Source: Paracoccaceae bacterium (GTDB taxonomy: Bacteria > Pseudomonadota > Alphaproteobacteria > Rhodobacterales > Rhodobacteraceae). From it: a stretch of 41,830 bases of DNA. The stretch is taken from the NCBI GenBank assembly GCA_002697345.1, contig NZVE01000003.1, positions 1 to 41,830 of the forward strand, read 5' to 3'. A model generated the notes under the pieces. The model had not been told where the DNA came from. It did not search any database and was given only the letters and a program-made list of their open reading frames with translations. The translations under genes and the position numbers were made by a program. Shown piece after piece: positions 10,386 to 18,629 of this stretch. Within the stretch, counting starts at the first letter, position 1. Each line of letters begins with the position of its first letter.

Positions 10386-11513
10386 ATGAAAATTAAACCT
10401 TTTGGTGTAGAAATTTGGATGAATGAATTTGAGACACAGTGTAAATATAACTTAGCTGAAACCTGTGTCGCGTCTCTAACTGTTGAACAGTTATTAAATA
10501 TTTCTGGTAAGGGTAACACTATCCTAGATGAGCTTTTACCTATGAAATTGACTTATGGAGAGATAGAGGGCTCATCCCGCCTTAGAGATAATATATGTGG
10601 CCTTTATGAAAATCAAAAAAGAGACAATATTGTTGTTACTCACGGAGCTATTGGTGCAAATGCATTAGTTCATGAAACTATGATCTCACCAGGAGATCAT
10701 GTAATTTCTATTTGCCCAACTTATCAACAGCACTACTCTATCCCTGAGAGTTTTGGAGCTAAGTTAGATATTTTGTGGTTACGTCCTGAGAATGACTTTC
10801 TACCTGATCTAGAAGAGTTAGGAAGAATGCTTCGTCCAAATACAAAACTAGTAGTATTGAATAATCCAAATAACCCTACTGGTGCACTTCTAATGGGTGC
10901 TAACCTAGAAGAGTTTGTTGCAGTGGTACGTACTTCTGGAGCGTACATACTATGTGACGAAGTTTATCGTGGAACTAATCAAGTAGGCAATGGATTCGCG
11001 CCAGGAATGGCTGACATATATGAGAAAGGAATTAGTGTATCTAGTATGTCAAAGGTTTTTTCTTTAGCTGGAATTCGTTTAGGTTGGATTGCTGCCCCTA
11101 GAGAAGTACTTGAGGCAGTTTCTATACGAAGGGACTATAATACTATCAGTGTTGGTATGATAGACGACTATTTTGCATCCTTGGCGTTAGAAAATAAAGA
11201 ACAAATTATTGGTCGTAGCCAAAAAATTACACGAGGAAATCTAAAAATTTTAGATGATTGGGTTTCAAAGGAACATTCAATTTCGTATAAAAAACCCCAA
11301 GCTGGTACTACGGCATTACTAAAATACGATTTTGATATTCCCTCACGTGAGTTCTGTATCCAGCTATTACGTGAGACAGGGGTGATGTTTACACCGGGTT
11401 CGGTGATGGAGATGGAAGGTTGGCTAAGGATAGGGTATGCGAACAGTCCAGAAGTTCTTAGTCAGGGCTTAGACTTAGTAAGTAATTTTCTCTCACAGAT
11501 GGGACCTAGGTAA
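10386..11513 (+). CDS. PLP-dependent class I/II aminotransferase
   Basis: 375 residues of fold-type I. The family landmarks are NNPNNPTGA (159-167), Asp191 and Tyr194 in CDEVYRG, and the cofactor lysine Lys223 in SSMSKVFSLAGIRLGW. The substrate is not clear; it is closest in pattern to the broad aspartate/aromatic and capreomycidine-synthase-like groups. AAGGAAA sits before the ATG, 30 bases after the dehydrogenase stop. Together with the 2-hydroxyacid dehydrogenase it could link an amino acid, its 2-oxo acid and its hydroxy acid, as part of the pathway headed by the RdhA-like protein (inference). Confidence 0.87.
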   Translation: MKIKPFGVEIWMNEFETQCKYNLAETCVASLTVEQLLNISGKGNTILDELLPMKLTYGEIEGSSRLRDNICGLYENQKRDNIVVTHGAIGANALVHETMISPGDHVISICPTYQQHYSIPESFGAKLDILWLRPENDFLPDLEELGRMLRPNTKLVVLNNPNNPTGALLMGANLEEFVAVVRTSGAYILCDEVYRGTNQVGNGFAPGMADIYEKGISVSSMSKVFSLAGIRLGWIAAPREVLEAVSIRRDYNTISVGMIDDYFASLALENKEQIIGRSQKITRGNLKILDDWVSKEHSISYKKPQAGTTALLKYDFDIPSREFCIQLLRETGVMFTPGSVMEMEGWLRIGYANSPEVLSQGLDLVSNFLSQMGPR

Positions 11514-11531
11514 TAGAGATGTAAACCGTGA

Positions 11532-11621
11532 TCATGCTTTAAGTCTACAACCTTCTACAGCCATACGATTCATATAGTGGTGATATCCTTGACCACCATT
11601 CATTGCCTTATGCCAGGTTAC
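11532..11621 (-). other. Possible short peptide or gene remnant
   Basis: Between the convergent aminotransferase and glpK genes, the minus strand has an open frame of 29 codons ending at a TGA at 11532. Its composition looks protein-like, with H, Y, W and G in GGQGYHHYMN. It lacks a convincing start: the first ATG would be at 11603 and no binding site is visible. It may be a remnant of a gene end or a very small protein. I do not recognise it. Confidence 0.25.
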
Positions 11622-11672
11622 TTTATTATTTTACATAGAGAGTTTTTTTAACAGTTAGTGTATGAGTTAAGA

Positions 11673-13154
11673 TTACTGACTAGAGAATAAAGTCTTTTTT
11701 ACGGCCACTGACCAGCCGTCCGTGAGTACTTTAGTCTGTGATGGTAAGAGAGTAGGGGTAAAGCGTGCATCAAGGTGCCACGCCTTTGATGCATCTTTTA
11801 TATTACTAAAGCAACCATCTGCTAATGCTGCTAGCATGGCGGCCCCAAGTGCTGTAGTTTCTAATACTTTCGGCCTTTCAACACTTATCCCTAAAATATT
11901 AGATAGGAACTGCATTAACCAGTTATTTTCTGACATACCTCCATCTACCTTTAATAGGAGTGGTTTTATACCATCTTGGGACATTGCATTAAATAAATCA
12001 TTAGTTTGGTATGCAACAGATTCTAACGCAGCTCTTATAAAATGTTCTCTGCTAGTATCTCGTGTAATTCCGTATATTGCACCGCGAGCATCAGGATCCC
12101 ACCATGGCGCGCCCAGCCCTGTAAAAGCTGGGACTATATATACTCCGTGATTACTCGTCATACTGTTTGCTATGTTAGCAGAATCCTTAGCATTTCTTAA
12201 CACTTTTAGGTCATCACGTAGCCATTGAACAACAGTTCCAGCATTAAAAATTGATCCCTCTAGAGCAAAACTTGTTTTACCATCTAACTTTAAACCAATT
12301 GTGCTTAGGAGGCGATTATTAGAATGGAGTCTTTTTTCTCCAGTATTTAGTATAACAAAGCAACCTGTTCCAAAAGTGGCCTTTATTTCCCCTGGCTCTG
12401 TACACGCTTGGCCAATAGCGGCTGATTGCTGATCTCCAATTGCCGACAGGATTGGCAATGAATATCCAATTTCTGTTGTTGTTTGCCCAAGTAATCCTGC
12501 ACACTCAACTACTTCTGGAAGAATACTCTTGGGAACATTAAAAATTGATAGAAGAGAGTCGTCCCAATCGCCGTTCTCTATATTGTAAAGACTGGTTCGT
12601 GATGCATTTGTGGCATCAGAAATATGTTTCTTACCTCCTGTTAAACGCCATATTAAAAAACTTTCAACAGTTCCAAAGGCTAACTCCCCAATTTCGGCCC
12701 TCTTACGGGCTCCTGGTACATTATCTAATATCCAACTAATTTTTGTAGCTGAGAAATATGGATCAATCAGTAATCCAGAAGATTTTGTAATCTCTTGCGC
12801 TTTCCCTGATTCATGGATTTTCTCGCAGATTTTAGAGGTTCGTCTATCTTGCCAAACGATTGCTTTGTATATGGGTTTACCATTACTTCGATCCCAAATA
12901 ATTGAAGTTTCCCTTTGATTGGTGATACCAATTCCACAAACTTTATAACCTCCAGAAATTGCCTCACTTATGGCTTTCCTAGTGACAGAGAGCGTACTTG
13001 ACCATATTTCCTCTGGATCATGCTCTAACCAACCATCATTTGGATATATTTGAGTGAGTTCTTTGTGAGCGGTACTTACAGTGTTGCCGTTGGTGTCAAA
13101 TACAATGGCGCGACTACTTGTTGTCCCTTGATCAATAGCAAGATAAGTTTTCAT
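11673..13154 (-). CDS. glpK: Glycerol kinase
   Basis: 493 residues of the FGGY kinase family, close to the 502 of E. coli GlpK. The N-terminal phosphate-binding loop is AIDQGTTSSRAIVFD. The NQRET and IVWQDRRT segments bind glycerol. The C-terminal ATP-site segment is DGGMSENNWLMQFLSNIL. It converts glycerol and ATP to sn-glycerol-3-phosphate in the cytoplasm. The ATG at 13154 is preferred over an in-frame TTG at 13166. It is the last gene of a minus-strand series (PIG-L, EamA, gloA, glpK), 114 bases after gloA, so a separate promoter is possible. No glpF or glpD is next to it. Confidence 0.95.
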   Translation of the reverse strand: MKTYLAIDQGTTSSRAIVFDTNGNTVSTAHKELTQIYPNDGWLEHDPEEIWSSTLSVTRKAISEAISGGYKVCGIGITNQRETSIIWDRSNGKPIYKAIVWQDRRTSKICEKIHESGKAQEITKSSGLLIDPYFSATKISWILDNVPGARKRAEIGELAFGTVESFLIWRLTGGKKHISDATNASRTSLYNIENGDWDDSLLSIFNVPKSILPEVVECAGLLGQTTTEIGYSLPILSAIGDQQSAAIGQACTEPGEIKATFGTGCFVILNTGEKRLHSNNRLLSTIGLKLDGKTSFALEGSIFNAGTVVQWLRDDLKVLRNAKDSANIANSMTSNHGVYIVPAFTGLGAPWWDPDARGAIYGITRDTSREHFIRAALESVAYQTNDLFNAMSQDGIKPLLLKVDGGMSENNWLMQFLSNILGISVERPKVLETTALGAAMLAALADGCFSNIKDASKAWHLDARFTPTLLPSQTKVLTDGWSVAVKKTLFSSQ

Positions 13155-13268
13155 GAAAACTTTCAAAATAATTATGATTTGTTATTAAGGTTAGTTAAAA
13201 TCTAGGTTCTAGGCTAGGTATTAATTTGGAAACATAAGCCCTCATGATTAACGGTCTTAAATTTAAAA

Positions 13269-13709
13269 CTACCAAGAACCCACATTTTTCATTGATACCC
13301 ATGGCTCACATTGCAACATTGGTTCTCCTTCCTGCAAAAGTTCTATTGATATTTCATCAGGAGATTTAATAAATGCCATATTCCCATCCCTAGGAGGCCG
13401 GTTAATTGTAACTCCAGCATCCATTAGTGCCTCACATAATACATATATATCCTTAACTCTGAAGGCTAGATGACCAAAGTTTCGACTACTATCATACTCC
13501 TCAGGATCCCAGTTGTAGGTGAGTTCTAAAGCGGGGGAGCGATTTAATTCATAATTCTCTTTGTCTAATGGAGCACAGAGGAAAATATTAGTATAACGAC
13601 CTGCCTCGCTATTAACACGCCTACTTTCGATTAGGCCCAGAAGTTCGCAGTAAAACTTTAACGATTCCTCTATATTTGAAATTCTAACCATAGTATGTAA
13701 ATAACGCAT
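13269..13709 (-). CDS. gloA: Glyoxalase I (lactoylglutathione lyase)
   Basis: 146 residues of the VOC fold. The four metal ligands of glyoxalase I are all present: His5 (YLHTMVR), Glu62 (LELTYNW), His80 (FGHLAFRV) and Glu123 (SIELLQ). The LELTYNW and GHLAFRV contexts are those of GloA rather than other VOC enzymes. It isomerises the methylglyoxal-glutathione hemithioacetal to S-lactoylglutathione in the cytoplasm. It sits 24 bases after the EamA transporter gene and before glpK. Glycerol-derived triose phosphates are a source of methylglyoxal, which makes the pairing with glycerol kinase sensible (inference). Confidence 0.93.
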   Translation of the reverse strand: MRYLHTMVRISNIEESLKFYCELLGLIESRRVNSEAGRYTNIFLCAPLDKENYELNRSPALELTYNWDPEEYDSSRNFGHLAFRVKDIYVLCEALMDAGVTINRPPRDGNMAFIKSPDEISIELLQEGEPMLQCEPWVSMKNVGSW

Positions 13710-13733
13710 TTTTATTACTTTCCTTTTAAAAAT

Positions 13734-14597
13734 TTAATTTTTTATTCGAGTTTCTCGAAGTGTTAAAATAATTAAAGCAACTAGGATAAAACTTGCTCCA
13801 ATTACTGTATTTTTGCTTGGTATCTCTGAAAAAATGAAAAAACCGATTATAGTAACAGGGATTATATGAAAATACCCCATGGGGGCAAGAAAAGAAGCTT
13901 CAGCGCTTCGGAAAGCTTTAATAAAGAAAAACTGTGCAGTTGTTGCGAGCAAGCCTATTAAAACCATTAAGGCCCATTGGGTCATATCTGGTTGATGCCA
14001 AAAATAAAAAGCGAATGGTGCTGATACAATACAAATTCCAACAGAATACCACACCATCAAAGGTAGGTTCCCCATTTCACTAGATAAATGTTTTTGAATA
14101 ATAGTTGCAGCACTCCCACAAAACATTCCAAAAATTGCCAATAAAGCAATTAGCTTGAGTTCTGGAGCTTCAGGATTAAAGGCAAACCAAATCGCCAAAA
14201 AACCTAGAGTTATCATTAGCCATCTAAGAATAGATTGTTTTTCCTTTAGAAAGAAGAATGCAATTAATGACATAGTAGCGGGTCTAAGATAACCAATGGT
14301 ACTGACCTGAGCTAATTGGATTTGGGATATTGTAAAAAAGTTAATTGTTAATGCCACTGACGAAAAACCTACCCTTAGCATATTAAGGGCTATATTTTCT
14401 TTTAAAACTTTTCCATCACCTCTTAAGAGGATAATTGGAAGCAGTATTACGGTACTACTTAGAGCTCTTATAAAAACAATCTGGATTGGCAGAAAATCTC
14501 CAACTAAAAACTTTACTAAAATGATATGCGTTAACATAAAAATTTCGTTTAAAAGCCAAAATTGAAGCCCGTAAAGGTTTTTGTTCTGTTTTAACAT
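13734..14597 (-). CDS. EamA (DMT superfamily) membrane transporter
   Basis: 287 residues with about ten hydrophobic helices in two EamA repeats. Motifs include RALSSTVILLPIILL and LRPATMSLIAFFFLKEK at the end of the first repeat, and SAEASFLAPMGYFHIIPVTIIGFFIF in the second. The DMT family exports metabolites or amino acids, or takes up nucleotides and sugars; direction and substrate are not visible. Its ATG overlaps the PIG-L stop codon by one base (TAATG), a tight translational coupling, so it probably handles a compound related to the deacetylase. Confidence 0.88.
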   Translation of the reverse strand: MLKQNKNLYGLQFWLLNEIFMLTHIILVKFLVGDFLPIQIVFIRALSSTVILLPIILLRGDGKVLKENIALNMLRVGFSSVALTINFFTISQIQLAQVSTIGYLRPATMSLIAFFFLKEKQSILRWLMITLGFLAIWFAFNPEAPELKLIALLAIFGMFCGSAATIIQKHLSSEMGNLPLMVWYSVGICIVSAPFAFYFWHQPDMTQWALMVLIGLLATTAQFFFIKAFRSAEASFLAPMGYFHIIPVTIIGFFIFSEIPSKNTVIGASFILVALIILTLRETRIKN

Positions 14598-17083
14598 TAA
14601 CCTTGACGAGGGCTAACCAAATTTACGAAAAGTCTAAAGGCACCGGGTACTAAGTTATCCATTTGATAGAATAAATTTAGAGCGCAGTGTAGGTGATCAC
14701 CTTTCCCAACTGTTGCATGCATCAAGGCCCCGTGCAGTGGTTCTTCACCTGGATCAGACATTGAGAGCAATGATGCATATTCTTGCCCCCAGCTTGATGC
14801 AAAATAAAGCCCTCTTTCTTTAACCCACCCTTCAAAGTCTTCCTCAGAAATATTATTGGGTCCCTTAAAAAAATGGTGTTCTGGTTTCTTAATAGTTACG
14901 GGGCTATTGGCGTTTGTGATTCTCCAACGAATAGAAGGACTACCGACCTGTAACGAATAAGGCGCACTTTTCTCTGAATCCCAATTATCCCACGGTCGAT
15001 GATATTGACTTATATAACGACCCCCATTTTTCATCCATTCACGAAGGTGACTCATAGCATTATTAATAGGCCTGCTGTTGCCAGAAAACACCCCGGAGAC
15101 GATAGTATCGAAATTCATAATATTTCCAGATAATAAATCTTCATCAGTTATATGTGTTACGTTGGCCCCTAATTTCTCTGCCCAAAACCAGGCTCGATCG
15201 ACACCACCATCGATCCAACCCACTTTAAGCCCAGAAAGTGACTGTGAATTTACAAGTGCAATATTGGCCTGACAGGGTTTCAAGATCACTTGCGGATTTA
15301 TGTGTGAGTGCGATATCTCTCTCTTTTGAAGGAGAGGTGTGTTATCAAAGCTAGCTTTTATTTCGTAGTGTCCCTGATTTGTACCAGGAGGGATTAGTAT
15401 ATCAATTTCTTTATTCTTTTGCTGTTTGTTAGATTTTGATTTTTCACTCCAGTCGCTAGGTAGATCCAATGTCAAAGCGTCCAATGCCGCACCGGTTTCT
15501 TGTCCTGATAACTGGATTTTAATAGATACGTTATGAGTTTTTGCATTATCACTTTTATCACCTTGAAGAATTATAATGTTTTCTGGTGAAATATCTGCGG
15601 TTGTTTCTGGTTGAGTAGTGAAAGGGATCTCTGGTGTAGTAACTACCTCAAAACTCTGTCCATGTAATGAAAACTTAACTTTTGCATGCAAACCAAATGC
15701 GGGTGGGGATATACCATGCCAAGGTTTTAACAAAGGTACTGGAATTTTATTTTTTATATAGGCTGTTGATGTAATAGTTTTCCGTTGGCTAGTTACTTCT
15801 ATTACTTCTCTTTTATCTACATTCTTAGTAGTATTTTCATCATCAAGAAAGGGTATGTTAATTTTATTGGTAGGGTCAATTAAAGATGCAGAGATTTTTT
15901 CTAGTTTTATCGTCTTATTCTGATACCAACTAAGATTAGCTGTAAAAGGGTCACCAATAACTGGTGTTGAAGGTTCAATATCTAGACGAATTAAAAGTTG
16001 AGCTGCTTCAGCTATTGCCCTTGAGCATTGTGATTTTTTAAGAGTGACTCTGTGAGCATGGTCTTCATCAATGTGACTTTCTATTGTTTCTAGATGGGCC
16101 TTTAATTCACAAAGGTGAGTTATAACAGCAGACTGATTTGGAAATGACTCTAACGCTTTTACTGCAGCTCTGTCGGCCAATTCGCATGCAGACCTAGATT
16201 CTTCACTATCACAAAATTCTCTGAGCTCAGAAAGGCAAGTTGGAACGCCATCTACTAACTTTTTATCAACCTTTTGTCCGGAAAGTGTTTTTAGCTGATG
16301 GAGTGGTACTTGTCCTCCCATTTCGTCAATCACTTTACCCATTCCCTGAGATGCATGATAACTACGAGACCATTCTGCTATCTGACTGTAAGACCCTCCA
16401 AAAACGGGATCAAATCCACTAACATCAATAAAGTGAGTGGCACTAGGAGGGGGCACTTCGTCGTCATATGCACCACCACCACCACCCCATGCAGGTAAAT
16501 AGAGAGCATTAGCTTGCCATGGTTTTAAATTTAGATCGGAGTATAAATTTGGATCTGACGCTTCAGCAAACGCAGAAATTGTTGACTCTGTAACGGCGCG
16601 ATGATGACCATGCTGACCTGGTACATCTAAAAATGTGGGAATCAGGATATCAGGTTTGAACGTTCGTACCATTTTTACCATTTGACGCTTAGTATAATTT
16701 TCACCCCATATTTCGAAAGTCTGTTTTCCAGATTTAGAAAGTCCGAAATCAATTATTGGATCATCTATGGTCTCTGAAAGCCAACCTATATCTGCTCCAA
16801 AAACACCCATCGCATGTAGTAGCTCTTCTGTTCTAATATAACCAAGTTCATCTCCACGCTCAGGTCCTATTGAATTCTGTCCACCATGACCTCTGACGGC
16901 GTTAACATAAACAATGTGAAAACCGTCTTTGAGTGATAAACGAGCGAGCAATTTTGATGTTTCGTCGTCAGGGTGTGCGCCGGTTTGCATAAATGTAATC
17001 GTAGACTGTAATGACCTGAGGTGTCCCCAAAGTTTCTTCATGGGACTTCTTTTTTCCTGATTAATTACGCCTACATTTCTCAT
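14597..17083 (-). CDS. Large PIG-L/LmbE-family deacetylase with C-terminal ThuA/GATase-like domain
   Basis: 828 residues, much longer than the usual 220-300 of this family. The N-terminal third (about 25-260) is a PIG-L domain: zinc motif AHPDDE at about 37-42 and the second zinc histidine in HGHHRAVTE. Relatives deacetylate N-acetylglucosaminyl conjugates. The middle (about 340-600) is beta-rich and NEW3-like. The last 200 residues resemble a ThuA/glutamine-amidotransferase fold (VGWIDGGVDRAWFWAEKLG, GGRYISQYHR, PEHHFFKGP). No signal peptide is clear at the N terminus. The start is ambiguous: ATG 17083 follows GGGG, and ATG 17041 follows AGAAG. It diverges from a sugar ABC operon across about 204 bases and is coupled to an EamA transporter. 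Confidence 0.83.
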   Translation of the reverse strand: MRNVGVINQEKRSPMKKLWGHLRSLQSTITFMQTGAHPDDETSKLLARLSLKDGFHIVYVNAVRGHGGQNSIGPERGDELGYIRTEELLHAMGVFGADIGWLSETIDDPIIDFGLSKSGKQTFEIWGENYTKRQMVKMVRTFKPDILIPTFLDVPGQHGHHRAVTESTISAFAEASDPNLYSDLNLKPWQANALYLPAWGGGGGAYDDEVPPPSATHFIDVSGFDPVFGGSYSQIAEWSRSYHASQGMGKVIDEMGGQVPLHQLKTLSGQKVDKKLVDGVPTCLSELREFCDSEESRSACELADRAAVKALESFPNQSAVITHLCELKAHLETIESHIDEDHAHRVTLKKSQCSRAIAEAAQLLIRLDIEPSTPVIGDPFTANLSWYQNKTIKLEKISASLIDPTNKINIPFLDDENTTKNVDKREVIEVTSQRKTITSTAYIKNKIPVPLLKPWHGISPPAFGLHAKVKFSLHGQSFEVVTTPEIPFTTQPETTADISPENIIILQGDKSDNAKTHNVSIKIQLSGQETGAALDALTLDLPSDWSEKSKSNKQQKNKEIDILIPPGTNQGHYEIKASFDNTPLLQKREISHSHINPQVILKPCQANIALVNSQSLSGLKVGWIDGGVDRAWFWAEKLGANVTHITDEDLLSGNIMNFDTIVSGVFSGNSRPINNAMSHLREWMKNGGRYISQYHRPWDNWDSEKSAPYSLQVGSPSIRWRITNANSPVTIKKPEHHFFKGPNNISEEDFEGWVKERGLYFASSWGQEYASLLSMSDPGEEPLHGALMHATVGKGDHLHCALNLFYQMDNLVPGAFRLFVNLVSPRQG

Positions 17084-17132
17084 TATAACCCCAAAACTTC
17101 TTATTAAATCAATTTATCATTATTTTTTGTAT

Positions 17133-17145
17133 TTGACTAAGTCAA
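17133..17145. promoter_or_regulatory. Palindrome TTGACTAAGTCAA in divergent control region
   Basis: A perfect 5-bp inverted repeat around TAA, about 50 bases from the PIG-L start and 143 from the binding-protein start. Each half contains TTGAC, so it could be an operator, a pair of back-to-back -35 elements, or both. On the minus strand TAATGA (17122 to 17117) lies 17 bases downstream as a possible -10. No regulator gene is adjacent. Confidence 0.4.
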
Positions 17146-17287
17146 CAATATGTTTGCTAAATTTTCTTCTCTCTAATAAACAATTGGGTAAGCTATATTC
17201 TGGGGAAGGGTAGGAAAGTCAGTTGTTTTCGTTCAATCAACCAAATTTTAGCAGTAAAACAATTTTATTATTATAGGGAGATATATA

Positions 17288-18544
17288 ATGAATAGATATA
17301 TAAAGAAGCCTATTGTTGCTCTGGCAGCAGGCATAGTGGCACTATCAGCGAGTTTGGCTAGTGCTGTGGAAATAGAATACTGGCAGTATACTTATGGTAG
17401 TAGAGTGAAAGCAATTGATGCACTTATTGAAACCTTTGAGGCTGCGAATCCAGGTATTACTGTTAAGCATACTAACTTTCCTTACGCTGATTATCGTAAA
17501 AAGGTTGCAATTGCTGTTTCTGCTGGTGATGGTCCAGATGTCGTACAGCTATATTACGGTTGGTTGAATGATTATAGAGATAGTGGACTTTTACAGCCGC
17601 TCTCAAAAGAGGCATTTCCGCACGCTTCCATAGAGAGTGATTTTTTTCCAATGGTATCTACAATGAAAGTAGATGGAGATTATTGGGGTTTACCGACAGC
17701 GGTTAGAGCACTGGCTTTATTTTATAATAAAGACCTGTTTGCAGCGGCCGGCCTCTCTGGTGCACCAGAAACACTAGACGAGATGGTTGAATATGCAAAA
17801 AAATTGACCAAGAAAGACTCTGGTGGAAATTATGAAGTCGTTGGTTACGCTACCGATGGTGGAGCTGGTCAAGAACATCACTTTATGAGAGAAGTTTTAA
17901 CACGGCTTTATGGGGGAGCACCTTACTCAGATGATGGAACAAAAGTCACTTACAATGATGCAGCTGGCGCTAAAGCTCTGAAATATTTGACTGACTTTCA
18001 GATGACTCATAAAACTGGAGCGAGTGGATTTATGAACCGAGGTCAAGATGCTTTTAAGGCTGGTAAAGCTGGGATGGTACTTGATGGTTCGTTTCGAATT
18101 AATACCTTCAAAAAAGTTGAAGAGTTAAACTTTGGTATTGCAGAACTTCCTGGACATGAGGGTAATCGATATAACTTTGCTTCATACTGGATAAATGGTA
18201 TTAGCTCTAAAGCTGAAGGTGAAAAGTTAGTAGCAGCTAATAAATTCCTTCAACACATAACTAGTGATGTTGCAATGCAATTGTGGTTAGATACTGTGGG
18301 AGAGCTACCGGCAAAGCCAGCTATTGCTTTAACTGACGAAAACCAAGCGCATCCTTACTTTGGTCCTTTTATTCGTGGCCTTGGTTATGCAACTGCGACA
18401 GCATTTAAATCAGAGAAACCTCAAAGACAGGCGATTATCGATGCTATCGATATGGTAACTTTACAGGGCGTCTCACCGTCTGATGCACTTAATAAAGTAG
18501 CAAAAGATGAACAAGAGGTTTTGGATGACTTCTACGATAACTAG
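17288..18544 (+). CDS. Sugar-type ABC transporter substrate-binding protein (CUT1 family)
   Basis: 418 residues. A signal peptide (residues 1 to about 26, positively charged start, hydrophobic core, ASA cleavage motif) sends it to the periplasm. The mature part has the family 1 solute-binding pattern: IEYWQYTYGSRVKAIDALIETFEAANPGI, then GPDVVQLYYGWLNDY, YNKDLFAAAGL and GKAGMVLDGSF. It delivers a carbohydrate-like ligand to the permeases encoded next; relatives bind maltose, glycerol-3-phosphate, amino sugars and other polyols. The ATG follows AGGGAG at good spacing. It is the first gene of a six-gene operon, with a hairpin just after its stop. Confidence 0.93.
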   Translation: MNRYIKKPIVALAAGIVALSASLASAVEIEYWQYTYGSRVKAIDALIETFEAANPGITVKHTNFPYADYRKKVAIAVSAGDGPDVVQLYYGWLNDYRDSGLLQPLSKEAFPHASIESDFFPMVSTMKVDGDYWGLPTAVRALALFYNKDLFAAAGLSGAPETLDEMVEYAKKLTKKDSGGNYEVVGYATDGGAGQEHHFMREVLTRLYGGAPYSDDGTKVTYNDAAGAKALKYLTDFQMTHKTGASGFMNRGQDAFKAGKAGMVLDGSFRINTFKKVEELNFGIAELPGHEGNRYNFASYWINGISSKAEGEKLVAANKFLQHITSDVAMQLWLDTVGELPAKPAIALTDENQAHPYFGPFIRGLGYATATAFKSEKPQRQAIIDAIDMVTLQGVSPSDALNKVAKDEQEVLDDFYDN

Positions 18545-18582
18545 TTGGATGGAAACAATTTCTAACTAATAATAACTAAGAG

Positions 18583-18608
18583 AGATGGCATGTTATGTGC
18601 CATCTTTT
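18583..18608 (+). promoter_or_regulatory. Intercistronic hairpin after the binding-protein gene
   Basis: A perfect 8-bp stem AGATGGCA (18583-18590) / TGCCATCT (18598-18605), 7-base loop, followed by three further T residues. It lies between the binding-protein stop and the first permease start. Such hairpins after binding-protein genes commonly protect the upstream mRNA or partly stop transcription, so that binding protein exceeds membrane components. Confidence 0.6.
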
Positions 18609-18629
18609 AAACATTTATTTAGGTACCCG

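Noticed and set aside
11722-12150. 142-codon plus-strand open frame inside glpK
   Set aside because: It overlaps conserved glycerol kinase motifs in antisense; low-complexity residue pattern typical of shadow frames.
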